A stretch of DNA of 64,000 nucleotides from NCBI GenBank assembly GCA_016794525.1, contig JAEUJY010000155.1:62001-126000 (forward strand), in the 5' to 3' direction. This document shows, piece after piece, positions 1 through 11,078 of the stretch. The first letter of the stretch is position 1. Every line of letters starts with the position of its first letter. This DNA is from Myxococcales bacterium (GTDB lineage Bacteria > Myxococcota_A > Polyangia > Haliangiales > Haliangiaceae). Below the pieces are notes generated by a model. That model saw nothing but the letters and a program-made list of their open reading frames with translations. It did not search any database and had not been told where the DNA came from. The position numbers and the translations under genes were made by a program.

Positions 1-885
1 CCCGTACGCCGCCAGCCACGCCACGTCGCGCTCGTCGGGCGGCAACGCGAGCAAGTCGTCGGTGCCCAGCGGGTTGCGCCGCGCCAGCACCAGCCGCTTA
101 CCGTCACGCTCGACGGTCTCGAGGATCGTCCACCGCCCCTGCACCAGCGCGGTCCACTCGGCGACCGCCGTGTCAGGGGCGGCGCGTCGCGCGTCGCCGC
201 GCGCGCGGGTCGCCGCCAGCACCGCTGCCCCGAGACTGGCCCGCGCCCGGTCGGTGCGCGCCGCGCCCTCGGCGTGCAGGACGCGCCCGCCCGGCGACAG
301 CACCGCCTCGGTCTCGGCGTCGTCAGCGTGCGGCGCGGCGTGGGCGAGCTGGCGCAGGCGCAGCGCCGCGCCGAGGTGCGCACCGGCCAGCGCGAGCGCG
401 CGGCGACCGGCGTGCGGGAAGGGATCGTCCGGCGCCGGCCGCCGCCGGCCGTGCGGGAAGCAGATCAGCAACGCACCCGCGCGGGGGGCGCCGCTGACCA
501 GCCCCCACATCCCCGGCAGCTCGCGCGCGGCGACCGCGGCGGCCTGGCCCAGCGCGCCGCTGGCCGAGCTCGCGATGCGGCCGAGGCGATGGCCGGCGCT
601 GCCGACCAACTCGGCAGGGGCGAACACCTGGCGGGCCAGCGCCGGTGGGAACGCTGCGACGACCCGGTGGAACTGCTCCACGTCGGCCGGGGCGGTGTTG
701 GCTGACGCGTCGATGGCGCGCACCGTGGTCGTCGGGTGCGCGGTGGCGGTGCATGCGATCACGCCTCCGCCGACGTCGTATGGCGCCGCGGTGGCGAGGA
801 TCGCGTCGAGCCACGCCCGCTCGTCCGTCGTCCACCGGTACGCCGACTCGACCAGCGCTATCGGATCAGCCGCGGTCGGCGCCAT
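1..885 (-). CDS. LuxR-type transcriptional regulator, C-terminus beyond window
   Basis: The reading frame stays open from an ATG at 885 to the left window edge, giving 295 codons with no stop, so the gene is cut. The segment around MWGLVSGAPRAGALLICFPH resembles the sensory part of myxobacterial LuxR-like regulators. It is followed by a helical stretch and then LLALPPDERDVAW at the edge, which looks like the first helix of a LuxR/GerE helix-turn-helix. The DNA-binding domain itself would lie outside the window. The start overlaps the end of the upstream LuxR-type gene by 20 bp, so the two are probably co-transcribed. The ligand is unknown. Confidence 0.65.
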   Translation of the reverse strand, partial: MAPTAADPIALVESAYRWTTDERAWLDAILATAAPYDVGGGVIACTATAHPTTTVRAIDASANTAPADVEQFHRVVAAFPPALARQVFAPAELVGSAGHRLGRIASSASGALGQAAAVAARELPGMWGLVSGAPRAGALLICFPHGRRRPAPDDPFPHAGRRALALAGAHLGAALRLRQLAHAAPHADDAETEAVLSPGGRVLHAEGAARTDRARASLGAAVLAATRARGDARRAAPDTAVAEWTALVQGRWTILETVERDGKRLVLARRNPLGTDDLLALPPDERDVAWLAAYG

Positions 886-1156
886 GACGTCGGATGAGAT
901 CGTAGCGTGAGCTCGCGCCCAGCTTGCGCAACAGCGCGGCGACCTGGTTGGCGACGGTCCGGACCGAGGTCTGGCGGGCGGCTGCGATCGCGGCGTTGCT
1001 GTCCCCGCGAACGATCGCGGCCAGCACCGCGTCCTCGGCAGGCGTGAGCGCTGGGCGCGGCGCTGGATCGGCGGCGGCCCACTCGAACACCGCGAAGTCC
1101 TCATCGACGTACGTGACCGCCAGCGCCGGGGGCGTGGCGCGATGCCGCGTGGTCAT
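866..1156 (-). CDS. Short LuxR/GerE helix-turn-helix regulator (96 aa)
   Basis: The protein is essentially one DNA-binding domain. Residues about 38-93 (from LTPAEDAVLAAIV through TSVRTVANQVAALLRKLGA) match the LuxR/GerE four-helix HTH, with VRTVANQVAALLRKLG as recognition region. The first 37 residues (YVDEDFAVFEW) form only a short strand-like lead, so there is no receiver or ligand domain. The ATG at 1156 sits just downstream of a gap to the next gene. The 3' end overlaps the following LuxR-type gene by 20 bp, suggesting a translationally linked pair. HTH-only LuxR proteins are common in myxobacteria. The target genes are unknown. Confidence 0.75.
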   Translation of the reverse strand: MTTRHRATPPALAVTYVDEDFAVFEWAAADPAPRPALTPAEDAVLAAIVRGDSNAAIAAARQTSVRTVANQVAALLRKLGASSRYDLIRRHGADRG

Positions 1157-1226
1157 CGATGCGAGTCTAGCGCATCGATCCCGGCGGCGCGCAAGTCGCG
1201 CCGCCGCGGCGGGGTGGCGCGCCTCG

Positions 1227-2189
1227 TCAGGGCAGCGGGGCCCCGGTCGCCGCGGCGACCACGCGGAGCCCGCGCGCGTGCGCCACGACGATCGTGTCGC
1301 CGGTGACGACCGCCCAGCGCACGATGTCCGGCAGGGGGGCCGACCAGCGCGGCGCGCCGCGGGCCGGCAAGCGGAGCAACCTGCGCGCCGCGGTGGTGGT
1401 CGCGACGCGCTCGACCAGGAGGAGATCGCCGTCGAGGTCGAGCGCGATGGGGGGCGTCGCGAGCAGGCCGTCGGCGAGGTAGGTGGGCTCGGGGCTGACG
1501 TCAGCGCCGGCCTCGACCGCCACCTCCTGGTCGCTGCGGCGCAGCGCCCGGCGACCCGCGCCGCGGTCGACCAGCTCGACGTGCCGATCACCCAGCGCGG
1601 CGGCCGCGACCCCGCGCGCCGGGTGCCGGGTCGGATCGGCGATGCCATCGCTGGGGGTGGTCGCGAACGTCGCGGGATCGATGCGCACCCAGCCACCGCC
1701 GGGGGTCGGGCGCAGCAGGCCGCCGGTCCGATCGACCCACGGCCCGTCCGCCGGCGCCATCGTCGCGGCGCGCGCGACCGAGCTAGCATCGAGGCGGGGC
1801 GCGAGGTCGCCGTCGACCAGTTCGGTCGCGCCGGTCGCGTCGGTGCACCACGCCATCGCGGCGATCGCGGTGGCGCACCGCACCGGCCCGGCGAGCGTGC
1901 GCCGGGCGAGCTCGGCGCCGGTGCTCGGCGCGAACCGCCGCACGCGGTACGCGGTCGTGACGGCCACGCCACCGTCGCCGTCGGACTCGGCGCGATCGAC
2001 GCGCTCGATCACCAGCGCGGTCCCATCGGCCAGCGCGGCGCCCGTGAGCGGCGTCGTCGTCACCCGCGGTGGCGCGCCGTGGTGCGCCGCGTAGGCCACG
2101 AAGCCCAGGATCGCGCCGGCGATCGCCCCGCCGATCACCCACACGCCGACGTCGCGCCGGTACCACGCCACGGCTCGGTGCTGGGTCAT
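1227..2189 (-). CDS. Membrane-anchored PQQ-like beta-propeller protein
   Basis: 320 residues. A short basic N-terminus (MTQHRAVAWYRRD) precedes one hydrophobic segment at about residues 15-35 (VGVWVIGGAIAGAILGFVAY), which predicts a single N-terminal membrane anchor with the rest outside. The remainder is strand-rich with recurring 'L..dG..LV.ER' and 'gdt.vvA...gLrvVaAaTGaplP' patterns, typical of PQQ-like or WD40-like propeller blades. No catalytic residues were recognised, so a binding or scaffold role is likelier than an enzyme. It is divergent from the metalloprotease-like gene at 2347 and shares a 157-bp intergenic region with it. Confidence 0.6.
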   Translation of the reverse strand: MTQHRAVAWYRRDVGVWVIGGAIAGAILGFVAYAAHHGAPPRVTTTPLTGAALADGTALVIERVDRAESDGDGGVAVTTAYRVRRFAPSTGAELARRTLAGPVRCATAIAAMAWCTDATGATELVDGDLAPRLDASSVARAATMAPADGPWVDRTGGLLRPTPGGGWVRIDPATFATTPSDGIADPTRHPARGVAAAALGDRHVELVDRGAGRRALRRSDQEVAVEAGADVSPEPTYLADGLLATPPIALDLDGDLLLVERVATTTAARRLLRLPARGAPRWSAPLPDIVRWAVVTGDTIVVAHARGLRVVAAATGAPLP

Positions 2190-2346
2190 GCGCCGATCCT
2201 AACGCCGTCGTCCAGGCCGGGGGCGGGCGGCACGAGCGGCGCGAGGCGAGCCCCGCTCGCCTGCTGGTCGTGGCCACGGATCCGGAAGATCGCCGCGCCC
2301 GCGCGATGCGTGCGCGTGAGGCCAGGGCGGCCTCGAGGAGCGTGCC

Positions 2347-3546
2347 ATGAACCGGACCTATCTCTCGTGCCTCGTCGCGCTGGCGCTCGGGGCCTGCGAT
2401 CCCACCCCGCACCCGGGCGACGTCGGCATCGAGCGCGTCGAGCTGACCCAGCACATCCAGGACATCGCCAACCAGGTGCCGCTCCTGGCCGGCAAGCCGA
2501 CCTTCGTGCGGGTGTTCGTCCGCGGCAACACCGAGGGCGGCGCCGCGGTGCCGACGGTCGGGGCCCGGCTCACCGTCGACGGCGGCGCGCCGATCGCGCC
2601 GACCGGCACCACCGCGGTGACGCCGCCGGCGACCGGCTCGGACTGGCGGACGACGACCGACAGCTTCCTGTTCGAGGTGCCGGCGCTGGCCGGAGGCAGC
2701 CACCACCTGCGCGTCGAGCTGGTGCTGCCGGCCGGCGCGACGGTGTCGAGCGAGGCCAACCTCGACGCCGAGTTCGACGTGCGCATGCGCGGCCGCGGCG
2801 CCAGCGACGCGCCGATCAGCGCGCGCGCGTGGAGCGTGAGCTACGGCTACACCGACGTGCCGATGAGCTACTGGCAGCGCGCCGGGATCACGTCGTCGAC
2901 CTGGCCGGCGCGGCCGGTGGCCGACCTCGGCCCGCAGGTGGCCAGCGCGACGCCGTACCTGCCGCTGGCGACCCTCGACCTGCAGCCGCTGCCGGGCGCG
3001 CCGGCCGGCAGCGTCCCGTGCAACTACATGGGCGACGCCGCGACCGGCGGCTGCGCCGGCTACCTCGACGGTCGCGCCTGGGGGCAGCAGCTGATCGACG
3101 CCGCGTACCCGAACGGCGGCGAGACGATCGTCGTGCTGCAGCCCGAGGAGGCCGGCAACCGCCTGCTCGGCGCCGACACGGTCACCGGCCGCGGCAACCA
3201 CGTCATCAACCTGCAGCGCAACGATCACCCCGACCTCGCGGGGCTGACCTTGGCCCACGAGTTCCTCCACGCCCTCGGCGTCGGCCACACCGCCTCGACC
3301 CTGGACTTCTACGAGACCAGCTACCCGCGCCCCGACGGCAGCCTCGGCCCGTACGTCGCCGTCGTCAGCGCGCCGCGCCTGCACCTGATCCCGGGCGACG
3401 ACGCCAGCGGCGCGCCGGTCGGCCGCGACATCCAGTCGTACCAGTTCCCGCAGGCCACCTCGCCGTTCACCTACTGCAAGGCGCTGCGCACCGCCTCGGC
3501 CGGCGACGTCACCTGCCCGCGCGGCCTCGACAGCTGGGACCGCTGA
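2347..3546 (+). CDS. Metzincin-like zinc metalloprotease lipoprotein
   Basis: 399 residues with a lipoprotein signal (LALGAC lipobox, Cys18), so probably anchored in the envelope. A GAGGAG ribosome site lies just before the ATG. Residues 304-314 read HEFLHALGVGH, the extended HExxHxxGxxH zinc site that defines metzincins. The N-terminal ~170 residues are strand-rich and may be a binding domain. In metzincins a Met-turn usually follows. Here the equivalent-looking DIQSY segment (residues 361-365) carries Gln363 where 'DIMSY' would be expected, so the Met-turn appears altered. The substrate is unknown. The zinc site is clear, but proteolytic activity is inferred. Confidence 0.72.
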   Translation: MNRTYLSCLVALALGACDPTPHPGDVGIERVELTQHIQDIANQVPLLAGKPTFVRVFVRGNTEGGAAVPTVGARLTVDGGAPIAPTGTTAVTPPATGSDWRTTTDSFLFEVPALAGGSHHLRVELVLPAGATVSSEANLDAEFDVRMRGRGASDAPISARAWSVSYGYTDVPMSYWQRAGITSSTWPARPVADLGPQVASATPYLPLATLDLQPLPGAPAGSVPCNYMGDAATGGCAGYLDGRAWGQQLIDAAYPNGGETIVVLQPEEAGNRLLGADTVTGRGNHVINLQRNDHPDLAGLTLAHEFLHALGVGHTASTLDFYETSYPRPDGSLGPYVAVVSAPRLHLIPGDDASGAPVGRDIQSYQFPQATSPFTYCKALRTASAGDVTCPRGLDSWDR

Positions 3547-3667
3547 GCGCCGGCGCGGCGATCGATCCGCCGCTCGTCCACGGGGTGCGTGGGGGCCTGG
3601 CCTCCCGCGCCGATCGCCCCTCAACGCCTCGCCGCTTCGGTCGACTCGCTGAAAGCGGAGGAACGGC

Positions 3668-5962
3668 ATGTCCACATCCGTGCGCTGGCGGTCGCGGCTC
3701 GCGATCCGGCTCATCTTCACGACGGTCGCGCTGGTCGCGGTGGTGGTCGTGGGCGGCGGGGTGCTGGCGGCGCGGCAGGTGTCGGCGAGCTACGCCGATC
3801 GCAGCCGGGTCGAGAACGCGCGGTTCCGCGAGGCGCTGGCCGAGCGGGGCAGCGCGACGACGACGGTGTTCGCCGAGGCGATCCTGCCGCTGCTGGTCGG
3901 CAACCAGGACGCCGACATCGCGGCGCTGATCGCCAGCCTGGTGCACCAGGATCGGTCGCTGCGGGCGGTGTACGTGCTCGATCGCGATCAGCGGGTCGTG
4001 GCGTCGTGCGAGATCGCGACGCCGGGGGCCTGCGGCGCCACCGGGCCGGCGGCGCACCAGCGCCTGGCCTCCGCGTCGTGGCAGGCGCTGGTCGACGGCT
4101 GGCGCGCGCAGGGCCCGTCGACCGACGGCCACCTGCTGGTCACGACCGAGACCGCGGTGGCGGGCGTCGCGACCGCGCTGTACGCCAAGCCGGTGTTCGC
4201 GGCCGGGACCGGGAGCGGCGCGGCGGCGGCGGCCCCCGACGCGCCCGACGAGCGCTACGGCTACGTCGTGATCGGCTACGACCTGACGCCGCTGGCCACG
4301 TTCGCGCAGGCGACCGCGACCGCCCACGCCGCGGCGACCGCGGCGTCGGTGCGGCGGTCGATGGCGATCGGCGGCGGCGCGCTGGCGGTGGGCGTGGTGC
4401 TGGCGATCCTGCAAGCGCTCCGCCTGGCGCGGCCGATCCGTCGCCTGGCGACCCAGGCCGATCAGATCGCGCGCGGCGACCTGACCGGCCAGGTGACGAT
4501 CGATCGCGCCGACGAGGTCGGCCAGCTGGCGACCGCGTTCGGGGCGATGGTGCAGGGCGTGCGCGATCGCGATCAGGCGCTGCGCGATCACAACGACGCG
4601 CTCGAGCGCACCGTCGCGGCGCGCACCCGCGCCATCGCGCTGTTGCTGGACACCACCGGCGACGCGCTGATCCCGGTCGGCTGGGACGGCCAGCTCGTCG
4701 ACGGTGCGTCGGCGGCGGCCCGCGCGTGGTTCGGGGAGCCCACGGTCGGCACGCCGCTGCTCGACTACCTGTTTCCGGAGCCGGGCACCCCGCGCGCGCA
4801 CTTCGAGCTGGGCTTCGCGCAGCTGACCGCCGACGTGCTGCCGTTCGAGGTGGCGGCCGATCAGCTGCCGCGCCAGCTGACCCGCGGGGACCGCGCCGTC
4901 GCGCTGACGTACCGCCCGGTGATCGAGGACGGCGCGGTGGTCCGGGTGCTGGTGATCGGCCGCGACGTCACCGCCGAGGTGGCGGCGGCGCGGGCCGAGG
5001 CGGCGGCGCGGGAGCTGCACGCGGCGATCGTCGCGATCGGCCGCGACCGCCGCGGGTTCGCCCGGTTCGCCGCCGAGGTCGACGGGCACCTGGCGGTCGC
5101 CGCCGGGAGCGCGGCGATGTCCGAGCGGATGCGCGCGCTGCACACGATCAAGGGCGACGCCGGGAGCCTGGGGCTGTCGCGCCTGGCCGCCGGCGTCCAC
5201 GCGGCCGAGGAGCAGATCCTCGCCGATCCGGGCGCCGCCGACGCGGCGGTGGCGGTGGTGGCCGCCGCGTGGCGCGCGCTGCGCGACCAGCTGGGCGACC
5301 AGCTCGCGCTCGACGTCGACGGGGTCGTCCTGACCGCGACCCAGCACGCCGACTTCGTGCGGCGGCTGGGCGCGGCGCGCGATCCGCGGGCGCTGGTGGC
5401 CGAGGTCCGGGGCTGGCTCGACGAGCCGGTGGCGCCGCTGCTGGCGCGGGTCGGCGCGCACGCGCAGGCGCTGGCCCGGAAGCGCGGCCAGGAGCTGGCG
5501 ATCGTCGTGGCCGGCGGCGAGGTCACGGTCGGCCGCGAGACCGGCTGGCTGTGGTCGTGCCTGGTCCACCTGGTGCGCAACGTCGTCGACCACGGCCTCG
5601 AGCCGGCCGACGTGCGCGCGGCGGCCGGCAAGCCCGCGGCCGGCACGCTGACCCTCGCGGCGACCCGCGGCGACGCCGGCGTCGAGCTGACCTGCGTCGA
5701 CGACGGCCGCGGCATCGACTGGGCCCGGGTGCGCGCGGCGGCCGGGCCGGCGGCCGACGGGGTGGCGCCCGACGAGCTGATCTTCCGCGACGGCGTGTCG
5801 ACCGCGGCGACGGTCACCGAGACCTCGGGCCGGGGCGTCGGCCTGGGCGCGGTGCGCGCGGCGTGCCGCGCGGCGGGCGGCGACATCGTCGTGACCTCGA
5901 CCGCCGGCCGCGGCACGACCTTCGCGATCCGCCTCGCGCGGGCCGCGGCGGTCGCGGCCTGA
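3668..5962 (+). CDS. CheA-like membrane histidine kinase (sensor-HAMP-Hpt-HATPase)
   Basis: 764 residues. TM1 lies at about 14-36, followed by an extracytoplasmic sensor region. TM2 lies near 235-258, followed by a HAMP domain (RLARPIRRLATQADQIARGD) and a PAS-like stretch (about 318-430). An Hpt-type helix bundle carries LHTIKGDAGSLG with the phosphorylatable His492. A CheA-type ATPase follows, with HLVRNVVDHGLE (Asn638 in the N box), DDGRGID and SGRGVGL. There is no CheW-like or receiver domain, so its partners must be encoded elsewhere. A GGAGGA ribosome site precedes the ATG. It converges on the diguanylate cyclase gene with a 4-bp gap; the stimulus is unknown. Confidence 0.82.
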   Translation: MSTSVRWRSRLAIRLIFTTVALVAVVVVGGGVLAARQVSASYADRSRVENARFREALAERGSATTTVFAEAILPLLVGNQDADIAALIASLVHQDRSLRAVYVLDRDQRVVASCEIATPGACGATGPAAHQRLASASWQALVDGWRAQGPSTDGHLLVTTETAVAGVATALYAKPVFAAGTGSGAAAAAPDAPDERYGYVVIGYDLTPLATFAQATATAHAAATAASVRRSMAIGGGALAVGVVLAILQALRLARPIRRLATQADQIARGDLTGQVTIDRADEVGQLATAFGAMVQGVRDRDQALRDHNDALERTVAARTRAIALLLDTTGDALIPVGWDGQLVDGASAAARAWFGEPTVGTPLLDYLFPEPGTPRAHFELGFAQLTADVLPFEVAADQLPRQLTRGDRAVALTYRPVIEDGAVVRVLVIGRDVTAEVAAARAEAAARELHAAIVAIGRDRRGFARFAAEVDGHLAVAAGSAAMSERMRALHTIKGDAGSLGLSRLAAGVHAAEEQILADPGAADAAVAVVAAAWRALRDQLGDQLALDVDGVVLTATQHADFVRRLGAARDPRALVAEVRGWLDEPVAPLLARVGAHAQALARKRGQELAIVVAGGEVTVGRETGWLWSCLVHLVRNVVDHGLEPADVRAAAGKPAAGTLTLAATRGDAGVELTCVDDGRGIDWARVRAAAGPAADGVAPDELIFRDGVSTAATVTETSGRGVGLGAVRAACRAAGGDIVVTSTAGRGTTFAIRLARAAAVAA

Positions 5963-5966
5963 GCGA

Positions 5967-8161
<2,195 letters not shown>

Positions 8162-8165
<4 letters not shown>

Positions 8166-8491
8166 CGCGGCGCCTCCGGGCGATCGATCCGGATGACGAC
8201 CTCGCCGGGGAAGACCATGTCGAGGTCGTCGCGGGCGCGGGCCTCGATGGCGCCGGCGTCGGTCGACAGCGCCTTGATCTCCTCGGCCAGCGCGCGGTTG
8301 CCGGCGCGCAGCGCGGCGGCCTCGGCGTTGGCGGCGTCGAGCTGCTGGCGCAGCCGGGTGGCGCGATCGTCGACGCCGCCGGCCGGGATGTACGCGATGG
8401 CGCCGGCCACCACCAGCGCCAGCAGTGCGCGCACGGTCCACCGCGACAGCGCGGCTGGGACGTGCATATCGGCCTTCATCCTCGTCGACAT
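8162..8491 (-). CDS. FtsB/DivIC-like septum formation initiator
   Basis: 109 residues. One membrane helix lies at about 18-36 (VRALLALVVAGAIAYIPA). A coiled coil follows (DDRATRLRQQLDAANAEAAALRAGNRALAEEI, about 41-72), then the typical 'ARDDLDMVFPGEVVIRI' tail where FtsB/DivIC proteins have 'AR..LGM..PGE...'. The family bridges early and late divisome proteins at the inner membrane. It is the first gene of a two-gene unit: its stop overlaps the start of the diguanylate cyclase by 4 bp, an unusual pairing of a division protein with c-di-GMP synthesis. ATGs at 8479 and 8467 are alternative starts. Confidence 0.75.
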
Positions 8492-8612
8492 GCGGTCTGT
8501 TCGCCGACATTACGGGGCCGGGCGCGCCGGGCAACTTTTCGCCGATCGTCGCGGGGGGCAAGTGTGCGGATGTGTTCCTGTTCGCGTCGCCCCGGTGATA
8601 GGGTCGCGCCCT

Positions 8613-10982
8613 ATGCGCGCACGCCAAGCGATGGGGATCGCCACCGCCACCTTCTTGATCGCCTGCGGCGGCGACGACGGCCCGTCGAGCGAGCTGGTGT
8701 GCGGCGACGGGACCAGCGGCGCGCTCACGCCCGGCGGCGTGATCGTCGTCGACGCCAAGGCCGCCAAGGACCTCGCCGGCGCCGCGGTCCGGGCCCAGGC
8801 CGCGACCACGGTGCCGACCGCGGCGGTGACGATCGGCTGCGCCGCCGACATCGTGCCGGCCGGCTACGTCGCGCTCGGCCCGGCGGTGACGTTCGGCCCA
8901 GGCGGCGCCGCCAGCGATCGGCCGTTCGAGCTGACCCTGCCGTTCAAGGCGGCGCGGTTGCCGGCGGGCGGGCTGCGCCGCCACGTGCGCGTCGTCGCCA
9001 AGCGCCACGTCGGCGACGGGACGCCGTTCTTCCCGCCGGTGACCGGCCGGGCCATCGACGACGTCGACGGCTACGCGTCGCGGATCACCTTCCGCGCGCC
9101 CGAGCTGATCACCTACCAGGTGGTCGCGCCGGCCGACGCCGGCGCCACCGAGAGCCGCCGCTTCACCTACCGCGCGATCGTCGGCATCTCGATGGGCGGC
9201 AACGCGTCGATGTCGATCGGCCTGCGCCACCGCGATCGGTTCGACTTCATCGGCGACCTCGGCGGCGAGCCCGGCCCGGCGATGACCTACTCGCTGGCGA
9301 TGTTCCGCGACTTCTTGTTCGGCGGGTTCTGCACCGCCGCGCCCGACGACGGCGGCGACGTCGGCGCGCTGTGCCTCGACGACCAGCGCCCGGCCGCCGC
9401 CGACCAGTTCGAGATCAAGAGCGACTTCGAGCACATGACCTACCAGGACGGCGAGGGCGTCGGCCTGACCTTGCGCCGCAACCTGTACATGAAGGCGGCG
9501 CGCGATCTGTCGCGCGCGCTGGGCAACCCGGCGCTGTACAACCCCGACCCCGCGGCCCACGGCTACGCGCCGCCCGGCGTCGACGCCACCTACCTGGCGC
9601 GCGCCGCCGCCGATCGCTGCGCCAACCCGCTGACGCTGACCAGCTTCCACGACCGCGAGTTCAACCCCGACGGCAGCCTGCCGGTGATCACGTTCTGCGA
9701 CGGCGGCGACTCGGCGACGCTGGGCCTGGGCGTGTTCGATCCGGCCCAGCCCCAGGGCAACCCGGCCGAGGTGCTGCTGGCGGTCGACGTCAACCGCAAC
9801 GGCCGGCGCGACAGCGGCGAGCCGATCATCACCGACCCGTTCGAGCCGTTCGCCGACGTCGGCGCCGACGGCGTGGCCGACGCCGCCGAGCCCGGCTACG
9901 ACGCGGCGACCAACCCCGATCCCAACGGCGACGACTACCACGCGCTGCGCAACCCGCGCGGCACCGAGTGCGATCACGATCGCCAGGAGGGCGAGCCGTA
10001 CGAGGACGTCGGCCTCGACGGCGTGGCCGGCACCTGCCAGTGGAGCGCCACCGCGACCGCTTGCTACGACACCGGCGAGGGCGACGGCGTGTGGACCCAG
10101 TCGCCCAACCTGAGCCGGTGGCTGACCGGCGACCTCGCCCGCAACCTGGCCGCGCTCGACGACGCCGAGCGGCGCCGGGTCGGCATCTGGATGGACGCCG
10201 GCATCCGCGACTTCTTGAACGCCGGCGTGTCGGCCAACGCCGGCATGGGCGCGCTGATGAGCCGGTTCGGCATGGCCGGCGGCGTCTACGACGGCTTCGG
10301 CGCCCTGGCGGGCGGCGCCGAGGGCAGCTACGACTTCACCCAGGTGCCGTGGGGCGACCTGCCCGACAACGTCTTCGTCCGCTACGGCGACCCCGACGCC
10401 ACCGCCAACCAGATCAACCAGGGCGACGGCCGCCACGTCGGCGCGCCGGTGCAGGTCATCAACCGGGTGTCGTCGGTGTTCGCGTGGATCGACAAGCGGC
10501 TGCCCAACGGCGATCGCGACGACGAGGGCACGGCCGGCGAGATCCGCATGGGCCAGACGTTCACGCCGCCGACCACCGGGCGCGACACGCCCTACGCGAT
10601 CTTCCTGCCGCCCGGCTACGCCAACCCGGCCAACGCCAGCCGCCGCTACCCGGTGGTGTACTTCCTCCACGGCTACGGCCAGGAGCCCGACGACCTGGTG
10701 GCGCTGTCGGCGGTGTTCGAGAGCTACATGATCGCCAACGATCTGCCGGCCGAGCAGCGCTTCCAGAAGTTCATCATCGTCTACGTCGACGGCCGCTGCC
10801 GGCCCAACGTCGACGGCGTGCCGGTGCCGGCGGGCGGCGACGGCTGCGAGGGCGGCACGTTCTACATGGACGCGCCGGCCGGCGGCCTGGCCCGGATGGA
10901 GACCAACCTGCTCGAGCTGATGGACTACGTCGACGCCAACTTCCGGACCAAGGCGCCCGAGCAGGTGTCGGTGGTGAAGTAG
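8613..10982 (+). CDS. Esterase-family lipoprotein with circularly permuted motif order
   Basis: 789 residues, with an apparent lipobox (LIAC) near residue 17. Residues ~60-160 resemble a strand-rich ZU5-like domain. A nucleophile elbow follows, RAIVGISMGGNAS with Ser193, typical of the esterase D / PF00756 family. Next come a region around DAGIRDFLNAG (candidate acid) and DGRHVG (candidate His). Near the C-terminus stands the block that normally opens this fold: YPVVYFLHGYGQ (His686), VYVDGR, GGTFYMDAP and LLELMDYVDANFRT. The protein ends where the nucleophile strand would normally begin, so the halves are swapped relative to the family. The substrate is unknown. The starting ATG is the last one before the signal peptide. 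Confidence 0.72.
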   Translation: MRARQAMGIATATFLIACGGDDGPSSELVCGDGTSGALTPGGVIVVDAKAAKDLAGAAVRAQAATTVPTAAVTIGCAADIVPAGYVALGPAVTFGPGGAASDRPFELTLPFKAARLPAGGLRRHVRVVAKRHVGDGTPFFPPVTGRAIDDVDGYASRITFRAPELITYQVVAPADAGATESRRFTYRAIVGISMGGNASMSIGLRHRDRFDFIGDLGGEPGPAMTYSLAMFRDFLFGGFCTAAPDDGGDVGALCLDDQRPAAADQFEIKSDFEHMTYQDGEGVGLTLRRNLYMKAARDLSRALGNPALYNPDPAAHGYAPPGVDATYLARAAADRCANPLTLTSFHDREFNPDGSLPVITFCDGGDSATLGLGVFDPAQPQGNPAEVLLAVDVNRNGRRDSGEPIITDPFEPFADVGADGVADAAEPGYDAATNPDPNGDDYHALRNPRGTECDHDRQEGEPYEDVGLDGVAGTCQWSATATACYDTGEGDGVWTQSPNLSRWLTGDLARNLAALDDAERRRVGIWMDAGIRDFLNAGVSANAGMGALMSRFGMAGGVYDGFGALAGGAEGSYDFTQVPWGDLPDNVFVRYGDPDATANQINQGDGRHVGAPVQVINRVSSVFAWIDKRLPNGDRDDEGTAGEIRMGQTFTPPTTGRDTPYAIFLPPGYANPANASRRYPVVYFLHGYGQEPDDLVALSAVFESYMIANDLPAEQRFQKFIIVYVDGRCRPNVDGVPVPAGGDGCEGGTFYMDAPAGGLARMETNLLELMDYVDANFRTKAPEQVSVVK

Positions 10983-11078
10983 CGCCAGGAATCGTCGCGC
11001 CTCACGCAACCGGGCCACGGCGTGGCCGATAGCCCGGCCGCACGCGAATGGACGCGTGCTCGTGTGAGGAGTCCGACG

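Noticed and set aside
924-3929. 1001-codon open frame on the plus strand
   Set aside because: Antisense and out-of-frame shadow across the LuxR-type, propeller and protease genes; low-complexity Arg/Gly/Ala protein with no domain. In this very GC-rich DNA, stops are rare in all frames.
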